Assembly: GCF_000336635.1 (NCBI RefSeq)
Contig: NZ_AOLY01000005.1
Location: 105,758-169,757, forward strand
Source of the DNA: Haloarcula japonica DSM 6131
GTDB lineage: Archaea; Halobacteriota; Halobacteria; Halobacteriales; Haloarculaceae
Direction: 5' to 3'
Length of the DNA stretch: 64,000 nt
The notes beneath the pieces are model-generated. The model was not told the origin of the DNA, did no database searches, and worked only from the letters and a program-made list of their open reading frames with translations. How positions within the stretch are numbered: the first letter of the stretch is position 1; every line of letters begins with the position of its first letter. Of this stretch, positions 9,077-17,015 are shown piece by piece. The position numbers and the translations under genes are program-made.

Positions 9077-9277
9077 ATGACAACCGACCAGCCCGAGATT
9101 CCGGTCGTATGCGAGGCCTGTGGGACGCGGACATCGGTCGCATTCGAGGACGTCGAGGACGCCGTCGCGCGCCACAACGAGCAGCTTCACGACGGCGAGC
9201 CGGTCGCTGAGGTGGATCCCGACGTACTGGAGGAACTCGCTGACCGCCTGGCAAAAGATATCGGCCTGCTAGAGTAA
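9077..9277 (+). CDS. Small zinc-ribbon-like protein, 66 aa
   Basis: The ATG at 9077 gives MTTDQPEIPVVCEACGTRTS. One CxxC pair (VCEACGT) and a later His-containing helix (DAVARHNEQLH) suggest a single C2-H/H zinc-knuckle or half zinc finger. The remainder is an acidic amphipathic helix (VLEELADRLAKDI). Its stop at 9277 abuts the stop of the minus-strand gene at 9278. A longer in-frame start at 8945 overlaps the upstream gene and was rejected. Function unknown. Confidence 0.65.
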   Translation: MTTDQPEIPVVCEACGTRTSVAFEDVEDAVARHNEQLHDGEPVAEVDPDVLEELADRLAKDIGLLE

Positions 9278-9727
9278 TCAGCCGTCCAGCGGGAGCCGCT
9301 CGTAGGCCTCACGGTCAGCGTCGGCGGCGAGCGTGCGCGGCCGCAGCCGGCAGACGTTCTTGACGGTTCGCGGGCCGAGGACGTGCGGCGAGACGAACCG
9401 CGGTCGCTCCGGCGCGGTTCCGGGGCCGTCGCCCAGTGCGAGGACCGCGCCGCTGAGGTCGGTGAGCGGGATACACGCCAGGTCGCCGTTCGCCGATTCG
9501 AACTGGACGTGGGTCGTCTCGCCGGGCATCGACGCCGCCTCTAGCAGGTCGAACACGGCGACGCCGGTGTACTCCCGTTCGATACGGTCGCCGGAGGCAC
9601 ACTCGAACGCGACCGGTCCGGAGACGACATCGAACGGGAGCCGCTCGGGTGCAACGTCCCAGGGGAGCAGTATCGGGTCAGCCCCGTCGATGCGGACCGT
9701 TGGCTGTCCCTCCGGTGTCTGCGTCAT
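9278..9727 (-). CDS. Small oxidoreductase molybdopterin-binding (sulfite-oxidase-like) domain protein
   Basis: A 149-residue protein. VAFECASGDRIEREYTGVAVFDLLEAA matches the core of the sulfite-oxidase molybdopterin fold (small Cys-containing strand, then G-V-x-x-x-D-L-L). It is shorter than full enzymes, so it may be a stand-alone pterin-binding or scaffold domain. The ATG at 9727 is preceded by an AAAGGAG Shine-Dalgarno five bases upstream, a good reason to reject the longer frame to 9796. It is the last gene of a minus-strand cluster with a membrane protein and a winged-helix regulator. Confidence 0.75.
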   Translation of the reverse strand: MTQTPEGQPTVRIDGADPILLPWDVAPERLPFDVVSGPVAFECASGDRIEREYTGVAVFDLLEAASMPGETTHVQFESANGDLACIPLTDLSGAVLALGDGPGTAPERPRFVSPHVLGPRTVKNVCRLRPRTLAADADREAYERLPLDG

Positions 9728-9796
9728 ACATCTCCTTTCTGCCTGAGAACCTTCAGCGGTTCGGGACGGCCGTGATTCGCCATCCACATCTGACAC

Positions 9797-10108
9797 TCAC
9801 TCCCGAGAGTGGAGCGAGTACGCGATAAAGAGGACGCCGACGAACTGGAAGGCGCGAGTGACGAGCGTCAGCGGTTGCTGGAACTGACTGGAGAGCAGGC
9901 CCTGGCGAAGGAAGACTGAGCCGGCGAACGCGACGACGAAGGCCACCGCCGTGAGGCAGAACAGCCCGACGGAGAGGTACTGCATCGCACGGCTGTTGTG
10001 TCGCCGATACCCCCGGTAGGCCTGGTAGCCGACGTACCCACCCAGTACTGTCGAGCCAAACGCCAGGGCGGTGATGAGCCAGTTCATGAGCGTCTCTATG
10101 GCGACCAT
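9797..10108 (-). CDS. Small three-helix membrane protein (DUF7521-like)
   Basis: A 103-residue protein with three hydrophobic segments (about 9-28, 42-66, 80-98) and a YRGYRRHNSRAMQYL cytoplasmic loop. Haloarchaea commonly pair such proteins directly behind a winged-helix regulator; I relate it to DUF7521 from memory. The start ATG at 10108 is one base after the stop of the regulator gene (10110), so the pair is an operon. The regulator may control or be controlled by this membrane protein; the signal is unknown. Confidence 0.7.
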   Translation of the reverse strand: MVAIETLMNWLITALAFGSTVLGGYVGYQAYRGYRRHNSRAMQYLSVGLFCLTAVAFVVAFAGSVFLRQGLLSSQFQQPLTLVTRAFQFVGVLFIAYSLHSRE

Positions 10109-10109
10109 G

Positions 10110-10493
10110 TCAGAGGTTCTCCCACATTTTTGTGAATCGGTCCGCGGTGTCCTGTTCGTCCTGTCCCGGGAACGCCGGCGGTTCGGCCCGCTCGATTTCG
10201 GTTTCGAAATCACCGTCCGCAAGCGCCAGCGAGAACTCCGAAAGCGTGGCAGCGAACACGCTGTAGTCGTTGCCGCCCGTCTCTATCTGGGTCTGTTCCT
10301 CGATGAGGCCGTACTCCTGAAGCCACTCAACCCGTCTGTACACGGTCGGTTGTGACATCTCACACTGGTCGGCGAGCTGTTTCGCGGACATGGGTTTGAC
10401 ACTCGTTGCTGCGAGGATGTCCCGGGCGTACTCGTCACTGAGCAGGTCGAGGATGTCGCCCACGGCCGGGTCCTCACTCACGTACTGGACCAA
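10110..10493 (-). CDS. Winged-helix HTH transcriptional regulator (ArsR-like)
   Basis: A 127-residue protein. Residues 10-75 form the winged helix: DILDLLSDEYARDIL, then AKQLADQCEMSQPTVYRRVEWL as recognition helix and QTQIETGGNDYSVF as wing. Such haloarchaeal proteins bind palindromic promoters as dimers. The given start is TTG at 10493; a GTG at 10481 is an alternative that fits better with the box A (minus strand TTTTATT at 10507-10513), since it would give a nearly leaderless mRNA. It is first of the cluster with the small membrane protein and the molybdopterin-domain gene. Confidence 0.8.
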   Translation of the reverse strand: MVQYVSEDPAVGDILDLLSDEYARDILAATSVKPMSAKQLADQCEMSQPTVYRRVEWLQEYGLIEEQTQIETGGNDYSVFAATLSEFSLALADGDFETEIERAEPPAFPGQDEQDTADRFTKMWENL

Positions 10494-10506
10494 CGTCCCG
10501 TCCCCG

Positions 10507-10513
10507 AATAAAA
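10507..10513 (-). promoter_or_regulatory. TATA box of the winged-helix regulator operon
   Basis: On the minus strand the sequence reads TTTTATT about 25-30 bases upstream of the GTG at 10481, the spacing expected for an archaeal box A driving a leaderless or very short-leader transcript. The flanks are GC-rich, so the AT block stands out. Confidence 0.5.
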
Positions 10514-10559
10514 GGTCCCGTCAGTTTCCGAGTCAGAAGTCAGCTGCGTCATAGAAGGG

Positions 10560-10755
10560 CACAGTGTCAGCGGAGACCGGCGGGGTCAGGGACCCGCCTT
10601 CGGGCGAAGTGGGGCAAGGGGACCAGTTCGCGGGCGGCCTGGCCCACATTCCTCCCAGGGTGGCAGCCCTAGGGAACCATAGGGCAGTGTGGTGGACAGA
10701 CAGCGGCCATCGCTGGAGGGCGCTGGTGGCACGGTGTTGTTAGGGCCGCTGCAGT
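10560..10755 (-). ncRNA. Candidate structured non-coding RNA in a 346-base gene-free gap
   Basis: The gap 10494-10839 holds no plausible gene. It contains a series of perfect stems: 10701-10708 with 10744-10751 (8 bp), 10666-10671 with 10680-10685 (6 bp, 8-base loop), 10595-10598 with 10603-10606 (closing a TTCG tetraloop on the plus strand), and 10583-10587 with 10591-10595. The only clear TATA element (10776-10783) points to minus-strand transcription starting close to 10755, immediately before the first stem. I found no RNase P or SRP RNA core motifs. The strand is inferred; the TTCG loop would favour plus. Confidence 0.45.
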
Positions 10756-10775
10756 CAAAGCAAGGAGGGGTTCCA

Positions 10776-10783
10776 TAATATAA
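10776..10783 (-). promoter_or_regulatory. TATA box for the candidate structured RNA
   Basis: The minus strand reads TTATATTA within otherwise GC-rich sequence. A start 25 bases downstream would fall near 10755, just ahead of the 8-bp stem that opens the structured segment. Confidence 0.45.
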
Positions 10784-10839
10784 CGTGCAGTCGAACTTCT
10801 GACCCAGAAAACGGCGGTTTGATATGCCAGTGTGGGCTT

Positions 10840-12024
10840 TCACTCGCCGTTGGGACAGCCGATTGACTGGCCGACCGTGACGAGTCGGTCCGCGGACACG
10901 CCTCTACCGCGAACCTTGTACCGGTAGCGCTCACAGCTCCACGACACTGATGTTGTCAGCCCGTGGCTGACCTGTGCCGGTTGTCCGTCGATCGTCAGCG
11001 CTTCGCTGGCGTTGTCCCCGTCAGTGGGTCGGTCGTATTTGCCCACAGTGATCAGACTGGTCCGGTTCATATAGCGGAGGCCGACGCTGTGGACCTGTCC
11101 CCGTGTCTGGGTCGCGTAGGTCAGTTCATATCCTGGCGGGATGTCGGGCTCCGGAACCTGGACCTCGGTGTCGGCTTCGAGCGCCCCGACCGACTCGTAG
11201 GTCTGCTGGTCCGGCGTCTCAGGGACCCTGACAGTCGTGTTGTCCGGGAAGTTAGGGGTAAACACATCCTCGGAGACACCGGTGTCGTAGGTGACGTTCG
11301 TGTGCGTCGTTGTCACGACTGTTCGCTCACCGTCGGCTGTCCATGCAGTGCGCTTTTTGACCGGGAAAAACCGCTCCGTGTCTACCCATATCGTCTGCTC
11401 GTAGGCCGCTGTGCCGTCTTTCGGTGCCACCTGAATGACGTAGGCTTCACGCCCATCGATTGATTCAGTACCGCGGTAGCTGACGGTCATCGAGCCGGCA
11501 GAGACGGTCGGCCGCTGCTCGCCGCGGGGAACAACGGGCAACGGCTCAACCGACGGTGAATCGGTTGTCGTGTCGGTTGCCGTCTCCATGTTAATATTCG
11601 AAAGCAGACGCTGCAGCCGCTCACCCTGGTCTGAATCGGTTCTACTGAGAGAGATACGTGTGGCGTTCGTGCGGTGCTGGTCGTACAGCCACAGCATCGA
11701 CCCGTTCGACACCCGGTGGTCGTATCGCTCGACGGTGCTGTTGACGACCGCCAGCCGTTTCTTCTGGGTCCCCGGCCGGAGCGCGGCGTCGTAGGTCGTC
11801 CGGCTCGCAACTGTCCCGTTCCGGGTAATCGTCGTCGTCTGTGTCGCGTTCACGCCGTCTATCGACTGGTAGCGTTGTTGCACATCCGCATCGATCTGGG
11901 GCTGATCGGCGGTTCCGGTACTCGCGAACGCAAGCGACCAGGTCGCAACAGCCAGTACACCAACAACGACTACCGTCGCGATGGTAAGAACCAGTCGTTC
12001 CGATGTGAGGTGTCGAGTGACCAT
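10840..12024 (-). CDS. LolA-like outer-membrane-lipoprotein-carrier-family protein (full length)
   Basis: A 394-residue protein with an N-terminal membrane anchor or signal (about 9-34). Next comes a LolA/DUF2092-like half-barrel: QRYQSIDGVNATQTT, SNGSMLWLYDQ, GREAYVIQVAPKD, IWVDTERFFPVKKRT. A second, C-terminal domain (about 275-394) starts at YESVGALEADTEVQVPE, resembling DUF4367-type modules. It should face outside the membrane and may bind lipid or another hydrophobic cargo. It is the downstream, intact member of a tandem pair behind an ABC-2 exporter. Confidence 0.75.
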   Translation of the reverse strand: MVTRHLTSERLVLTIATVVVVGVLAVATWSLAFASTGTADQPQIDADVQQRYQSIDGVNATQTTTITRNGTVASRTTYDAALRPGTQKKRLAVVNSTVERYDHRVSNGSMLWLYDQHRTNATRISLSRTDSDQGERLQRLLSNINMETATDTTTDSPSVEPLPVVPRGEQRPTVSAGSMTVSYRGTESIDGREAYVIQVAPKDGTAAYEQTIWVDTERFFPVKKRTAWTADGERTVVTTTHTNVTYDTGVSEDVFTPNFPDNTTVRVPETPDQQTYESVGALEADTEVQVPEPDIPPGYELTYATQTRGQVHSVGLRYMNRTSLITVGKYDRPTDGDNASEALTIDGQPAQVSHGLTTSVSWSCERYRYKVRGRGVSADRLVTVGQSIGCPNGE

Positions 12025-12085
12025 ATCTCGGGCTACCGGGCGCAGGGGACTGTCCGGCTACGTTTGATCTGTCTGAGCAACAATA

Positions 12086-12925
12086 TTACGTAGCACATAA
12101 TTGGCAGCGCAGGTAAAACCTCCTATCTGATGGTTCCGGAACGCTGACTGCTGTGTCGTCAGGGAAGTCGGGGGAAAACACGTCCTGGGGAACTCCGGTG
12201 TCGTACGTGACGTTCGCATACCTCGTCGTCACGACTGTGTGCTCCTCATCTGCCGTCCAGGCAGTCCGCTGCTTGGCCGGGAAAAACCGCTGTGTGTCGA
12301 CCCAGACCGTTTGCTCGTATGCTTTTGTCTCGTTTCTCGGCGTCACATGGACGACGTATGCTTCACGACCGTCAACCGGCTCCGTGCCCCGGTAGCTGAC
12401 GGTCATCCCCTCGATAGAGTTGACTGGCCGCCGCTCACTTCGAGGGACAACGGGTAGAGGTTCAACTGACCGGGGATCCGCTGTTGACTCGTCGAGTTTC
12501 GTGAAGAGGCGCTGTAACCGCTCACCTCTGTCGGACTCAGTCTCGGAGAGGGGAATTCGTGTCACACTTCGACGGCTTTCGTTGTACAGCCACAGCGTTG
12601 CCCCGTCCGAGATCCGTACATCATTCGCCTGTGACGTACTGTTGATGAGTACGAGCCGTTTCTTCTGGGTCCCCGGTTGAAGCGTCACGTCGTAGGTTGT
12701 TCTGCTCGTAATTGTCCCGTTCTCTGAGACTACCGTCGTCTGGGTTGCGCTGACGCCGTCTATCGACTCGTAGCGTTGCTGTACGTCCCCGTCAATCTGG
12801 GGTTGGTCGGCGGCGTCATCACTCGCGAACACAAGCGACCATGTCGCAACAGCTAGCACACCAACGACGACCACTGTCGCAATGGTGGGAACCAACCGTT
12901 CGGATGAGAGATATCGAGTGACCAT
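12086..12925 (-). CDS. Truncated tandem paralogue of the LolA-like protein
   Basis: A 279-residue protein that tracks the neighbouring LolA-like protein almost residue for residue from MVTR-LSSERLV to VPEPSD (about residue 267; by eye roughly 70-75% identical). It then ends in an unrelated 12-residue tail RRFYLRCQLCAT. The whole second domain (about 120 residues) is missing. The tail is translated from a copy of the spacer found upstream of this gene: minus-strand AGGAGGTTTTA at 12114-12124 and 13011-13021. This looks like a duplication followed by deletion; the product may still fold as a one-domain carrier. Confidence 0.7.
   Translation of the reverse strand: MVTRYLSSERLVPTIATVVVVGVLAVATWSLVFASDDAADQPQIDGDVQQRYESIDGVSATQTTVVSENGTITSRTTYDVTLQPGTQKKRLVLINSTSQANDVRISDGATLWLYNESRRSVTRIPLSETESDRGERLQRLFTKLDESTADPRSVEPLPVVPRSERRPVNSIEGMTVSYRGTEPVDGREAYVVHVTPRNETKAYEQTVWVDTQRFFPAKQRTAWTADEEHTVVTTRYANVTYDTGVPQDVFSPDFPDDTAVSVPEPSDRRFYLRCQLCAT
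12094..12124. repeat. Duplicated spacer, copy A
   Basis: This stretch matches 12991-13021 at CACATAA, GGCA and an 11-base TAAAACCTCCT block, in the same order and spacing. It marks the join where the truncated LolA-like gene runs into a copy of the spacer. Confidence 0.7.
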
Positions 12926-12990
12926 TTGTCGGGTACAGGGCTGGGGCCGTCCGACGCTGTGTGCGCAGCCCGAGCGGGAGTGTTACCTAT

Positions 12991-13021
12991 CACATAACCG
13001 GCATCTCAAGTAAAACCTCCT
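12991..13021. repeat. Duplicated spacer, copy B
   Basis: Partner of the copy at 12094-12124. It lies between the ABC permease stop region and the truncated LolA-like gene. The repeat unit appears to be spacer plus LolA-like gene. Confidence 0.7.
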
Positions 13022-13032
13022 GTCCACCGCAG

Positions 13033-13845
13033 TCAGTAGTCGCCGAGTACGCCGAGTCGTCTGGCCCGCCGGGTCGTGTACTGAAACACGACGTACCCCA
13101 GCAGTACGTAGCCGGCCGGGACACCGACGAGGAGCCCCAGGTCGAGGGCCGAGAACTGCCAGATTCGGGTCCCGTCGACCATCGCCCGCTGGAGGAGCGC
13201 GCTCCCGTGGGCCAGCGGCAGGACCCGCGTCCAGCCGAGTTCGAACACGGGCGCGGAGATGAGGATGATGAACCCGAACTGGAGCAGATTGAGCCAGTTC
13301 CCGATACGCTTGTACAGCACCGCGACGCCGCCGGCAGCGAATCCCAGACCAAGCACCGAGGCGATAGTCAGCGACGCGACGACGACAACAGTAAGGACGT
13401 TCAACTGGAGCGTCGTCCCGGTAATCGCAAGCATCACCGCAAGCACCACCGTGGAGGTGAGGAACGTCCGGACGACTTTCGCGACGCCCTTGCAGAACGC
13501 GACCGGTGCGAAGCCAAACGGCGTCATGACGTGCCGTTCGAGCGTTCCCCACTGGGCCTCGCTCCCGATATCGTTCGAGATTGACTGGTACGCGCCGACG
13601 GAAAGCGACCACAGGAAGTAGCCGACGATGATGCCCTCGATAGAGTCTGTTATCGCCTGCCCGGCAAGCATCCGACCGCCGTAGAACAGCAGGCCGAAGA
13701 AGAACACCGAGATGACGATGCCGCCGATGGCGTTGGCCGGATAGCGGACGAAGATGAGGTACTCGCGGTACAGCACCGCCCGTGCGAGGTCGAGATAGCC
13801 TGCTCGCATGGCGGTGTTGTCCGCGCGGTCAGCACTCGCAGTCAT
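13033..13845 (-). CDS. ABC-2 type transporter permease
   Basis: A 270-residue protein with six predicted membrane helices. The first two lie at about 32-52 and 66-86, and the remainder between 110 and 258. The conserved ABC-2 phrase SEAQWGTLERHVMTPFGF (about 96-113) marks the coupling region. I use the ATG at 13845 (MTASADRADN), 19 bases after the ATPase stop; the longer frame to 13929 would overlap the ATPase gene by 65 bases. With the ATPase it forms an exporter. The LolA-like genes downstream on the same strand suggest a lipid or lipoprotein cargo, which is inference. Confidence 0.88.
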   Translation of the reverse strand: MTASADRADNTAMRAGYLDLARAVLYREYLIFVRYPANAIGGIVISVFFFGLLFYGGRMLAGQAITDSIEGIIVGYFLWSLSVGAYQSISNDIGSEAQWGTLERHVMTPFGFAPVAFCKGVAKVVRTFLTSTVVLAVMLAITGTTLQLNVLTVVVVASLTIASVLGLGFAAGGVAVLYKRIGNWLNLLQFGFIILISAPVFELGWTRVLPLAHGSALLQRAMVDGTRIWQFSALDLGLLVGVPAGYVLLGYVVFQYTTRRARRLGVLGDY

Positions 13846-13864
13846 CTGCCTGATTCCGCCTCCC

Positions 13865-14887
13865 TCATCGTTCTTGCCCCGTGATTTCGACGAACACGTC
13901 CTCCAGGTCCGGTTCGACCGTGCCGACACCGGTCAGCGTCACGTTGTGGTCCCGGCACAGGGCCAGCAGGCGGTAGAACCCGTTACTGTCGGTCGCTACC
14001 TCGACGCGCTTGCCTCGTTCGGCGCTCGTCACATCGACCACCTCGAAGCGCTCCCGGATCATCGTCAGCAGGTCATCGGTGATATCCGGACTGGTAACGG
14101 CGAACGCGTTCGCGGTGAACTGGTCGAGTACGGCCGGCACGCTGTCATCGGCGATGATCTCTCCCTCATTCATGATGATGACCCGGTCACAGACGTCTTC
14201 GATGACGTCCATGTCGTGGCTGCTGACGACGGCCGTGAGATCGCGCTCGTCGACGATGCGGCGTAGTTCCCGACGCAGCGTCAGCGAGCTCTCCACGTCG
14301 AGTCCCAGCGTCGGTTCGTCGAGAAACACTAGGTCGGACTCGCTGGCCAGGACGCTAGCCAGCGACACCTTCTGTTTCATCCCGCGTGAGAGGTCCCGAA
14401 CCGGCTCGTCGGCCTTCTCCAGGAGGTCGAGTTTCGCCAGCAGGCGCTCGTGCCGGTCGGCGACGGCATCCGGCTTGACACCCTTGATCGTCGAGAAATA
14501 GCGCAGGTTCTCCCGGACAGTCAGCCGCCAGTAGTCGTTTCGCGCCCCTTCGAGCATCCCGTCGACGTGACGGTAGGCCGCTCGCGGGTGCTCGCTCATG
14601 TCGATACCCTGTATCCGAACACTCCCGGAATCAGGCAACACCAGCCCGAGAATTGATTTTATCGTCGTCGTCTTGCCCGCGCCGTTGGGTCCCAGCAGGC
14701 CGACGACCGTGCCCTGCTCGATACGAAACGACACGTCGTCGACGGCCGTCACCGCATCCGCACCGCTGCCGAACTGCTTCGATAGCCCCTCGACGGCGAG
14801 TGCGGGCGTCGCTCCGTCCCTCGGCGCAGCCGACTGCTCGGCGGTCCGCGAGCCCTGCCGAGGAGGGCGCTGGGATGACATTACCAT
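13865..14887 (-). CDS. ABC transporter ATP-binding protein
   Basis: A 340-residue protein. Walker A is GLLGPNGAGKTTT, the signature is DLSRGMKQKVSLA, Walker B is DLVFLDEPTLGLD, and the H-loop is VVSSHDMD. A C-terminal extension (about 245-340) is a regulatory/dimerisation segment typical of drug- or lipid-type ABC-2 ATPases. ATG at 14887 and 14881 are equally possible; about 30 N-terminal residues before PALAVEGLSKQF are disordered. It is first in the minus-strand series ATPase, permease, truncated LolA-like, full LolA-like. Confidence 0.92.
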   Translation of the reverse strand: MVMSSQRPPRQGSRTAEQSAAPRDGATPALAVEGLSKQFGSGADAVTAVDDVSFRIEQGTVVGLLGPNGAGKTTTIKSILGLVLPDSGSVRIQGIDMSEHPRAAYRHVDGMLEGARNDYWRLTVRENLRYFSTIKGVKPDAVADRHERLLAKLDLLEKADEPVRDLSRGMKQKVSLASVLASESDLVFLDEPTLGLDVESSLTLRRELRRIVDERDLTAVVSSHDMDVIEDVCDRVIIMNEGEIIADDSVPAVLDQFTANAFAVTSPDITDDLLTMIRERFEVVDVTSAERGKRVEVATDSNGFYRLLALCRDHNVTLTGVGTVEPDLEDVFVEITGQER

Positions 14888-14980
14888 CACTGAGGGCTTC
14901 AGACCCAAAAGGTCAGTCACGTCCTGTGGCGGGTCTGCCGTCGGTGTCGCTGTTCCGCACTCGGCGACTGGCCTGTCTGC

Positions 14981-16942
14981 TCAGGCAGGTTCGAGACCCG
15001 TCACCTCGAAGCGCGCGCCGCCGGCCTCGCTCTCGGTGGCTGTGACCGTCCACCCGTGGACCTCTGCGAGCCGCTGAACGATTTTGAGCCCGAACCCGGT
15101 CCCGTTCTCGCCGGTCGAGTAGCCCTCTTCGAACACCTGCTCGCGGTCGTCCTCCGGGATGCCTGGCCCGTCGTCGGCGACATAGAAGCCGTGTCGATCC
15201 GCGTCCTCGACGGCCCCGACTTGCACGGTTATGTTCTCCCCGTCGTGTTCCGCGGCGCGGCCGGACGGTACCTGAGCGTCAGTGGACCCGTGTTCCACGC
15301 TGTTCCGGAGGAGGTTCGACAGCAGCCGGCGGAGTTTCGCCGTATCAGCTTGGATCTGACAGTCGGTTTCGACGACGAGCGTCCCCCGGTCCCCTTCCAC
15401 GGTCTGCCAGCATTCTTCAGCGATGTCTGCGAGCGCGACGGATTCGAGGTCAGTCGCCGTTTCGCCGGCGCGGGCGAAGGTCAAGAGGTCCTCTATCAGC
15501 GCTCGCATTCGCTCGTGGGCGCGCGATACCTTGTCGAGCGCGTCGCTGTCACATTCTGTTTTGGCCAGTTCCAGATTCCCCTCCGCGACTGTCAGCGGGT
15601 TTCGGAGGTCGTGGCTGACGATGCTTGTAAACTCATCGAGGCGCTCGTTCTGGCGTTCCAGCCGCTGTTCGTAGGCCTTGCGCTGGGAGATGTCCCGTCC
15701 GATACCGACCGCTCCGGCTATCTCTCCGTCGGTATCCGTCAGCCGGGTGCCGGTGAACTCGTAGGGGACGAGCTCACCGTCGGCGGTCCGGATCTCGGCT
15801 TCGACGGTCGTCCGCCCCTGATTTAGCGCCTGGTCTATCGCCCCGTGAATCGTTTCCCGCTCGTCCGCGGGGAAGAACTCACAGACTTCCAGCTCAGTAA
15901 TCTCGGCGTCGCTGTACCCCGTGACCTCGGGGAGGCGCTTGTTCCACCGCCGGAAGCTCCCGTCCGCGTTGATGACGTAGAACAGGTCATCGAGGGTGTC
16001 GAGCGCCTGGTCGATGAACTCCCGTTCCTCGCGGAGCTGGCGCTCGCGGTCGAGGCGGTCAAGCGCCGCTTTCGCATGGACTGAGAGCGTCTGTGCGAGC
16101 GTGACATCCGTGTCGTCGAACGCACTGACCTCGCATGAGCCGATGAGGAGGACGCCGTGGTCCCCGAGCGGGAGCAGGAGTTCGCTGCGGATGTCCGTGT
16201 CCGGATTGTACCGGTTCGGGTTCGAACTGATATCGTCGTGGATTCGCGTCTCGCCGGTTTCGAAGGCCTGCCACGCAAGCCCGTCACCGGGCGTGAACAC
16301 CGGCGGGACGCCGATGAGTTCCTCGACCTGGTCGGTCCAGGTGACCGGAGACAGGCCGTTGTCGTCGGCGAAATGCACCGCGTTGGCCGGCATATTGAGG
16401 ATGGTCCGTGCCGCATCGACCATGATCTGGGCGATTGCGTCCTCGCTTGTGGCCCGCATGAACGCCCTGGCGGTGGTGTGTAACTCTTCGATAGCGCGCT
16501 CGCGCCGCGTGTCGTCGCGCGCGTCACCGCCGGAGCGGGCGGTTTCGTCACGCTCGCGCGTCCGTTCGACAGCACCGACGACGCTGTCCGCGAGTCGTGC
16601 GTACGGGTCGGATCCGGCGTCGGCCCGGACGTACTCGGTGACACCGGCCGAAACCGCTTTGCTGGCGACTGCCTCGCTCCCTTCGCTGGTGAACAGGACG
16701 AACGGCAGGTCCGGATACCGTTCGCCGACCGCTTCGAGGAACCCGAGACCGGTCCGTTCCGGCAGGTCGTAGCCGGAGACGACGCAGTCGAACGCACCGC
16801 CGTCGAGTCGCTTGGTTCCGTCAGTGACGCTCGACGCCGTCTCGACCGTGACACCGTCGTGCTTCCGTTCGAGAGCGGTTTCGGCCGCCTCGACAACAGT
16901 CGGATCGTCGTCGACGTGGAGCACGCGGATCCGGTCAGTCAT
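14981..16942 (-). CDS. Hybrid receiver-GAF-PAS histidine kinase with defective receiver
   Basis: A 653-residue cytoplasmic sensor kinase. Residues 1-115 form a receiver fold (DDDPTV acidic pocket; LPFVLFTSEGSEAVASKAV). A GAF domain (about 155-300) and a PAS domain (about 310-425, RRWNKRLPEVTGYSD) follow. Then come the HisKA box with DEFTSIVSHDLRNPL (phosphoacceptor His) and a HATPase_c with N box LLRNSVEHG and G boxes DDGPGIP and GTGFGLKIV. The residue aligned with CheY Asp57 is Gly57 (CVVSGYDLP), so the receiver cannot take phosphate there. No partner regulator adjoins. Confidence 0.9.
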   Translation of the reverse strand: MTDRIRVLHVDDDPTVVEAAETALERKHDGVTVETASSVTDGTKRLDGGAFDCVVSGYDLPERTGLGFLEAVGERYPDLPFVLFTSEGSEAVASKAVSAGVTEYVRADAGSDPYARLADSVVGAVERTRERDETARSGGDARDDTRRERAIEELHTTARAFMRATSEDAIAQIMVDAARTILNMPANAVHFADDNGLSPVTWTDQVEELIGVPPVFTPGDGLAWQAFETGETRIHDDISSNPNRYNPDTDIRSELLLPLGDHGVLLIGSCEVSAFDDTDVTLAQTLSVHAKAALDRLDRERQLREEREFIDQALDTLDDLFYVINADGSFRRWNKRLPEVTGYSDAEITELEVCEFFPADERETIHGAIDQALNQGRTTVEAEIRTADGELVPYEFTGTRLTDTDGEIAGAVGIGRDISQRKAYEQRLERQNERLDEFTSIVSHDLRNPLTVAEGNLELAKTECDSDALDKVSRAHERMRALIEDLLTFARAGETATDLESVALADIAEECWQTVEGDRGTLVVETDCQIQADTAKLRRLLSNLLRNSVEHGSTDAQVPSGRAAEHDGENITVQVGAVEDADRHGFYVADDGPGIPEDDREQVFEEGYSTGENGTGFGLKIVQRLAEVHGWTVTATESEAGGARFEVTGLEPA

Positions 16943-17015
16943 TGCCTCTCACCAGTGACAACTACCGTATAGATGTTCGGGCGCGAGTATCGCCGTTGAA
17001 AATCAGCCGACGCCG

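Noticed and set aside
10560-10755. RNase P RNA or SRP RNA
   Set aside because: I could not find the RNase P consensus GAGGAAAGUCC or ACAGAAA, nor the SRP helix 8 GUCAGG...GGAAGG motifs, on either strand.
10586-10843. An 85-residue minus-strand frame in the structured gap
   Set aside because: Few acidic residues and many Pro, Cys and Gly are unlike haloarchaeal proteins; the frame crosses several perfect hairpins.
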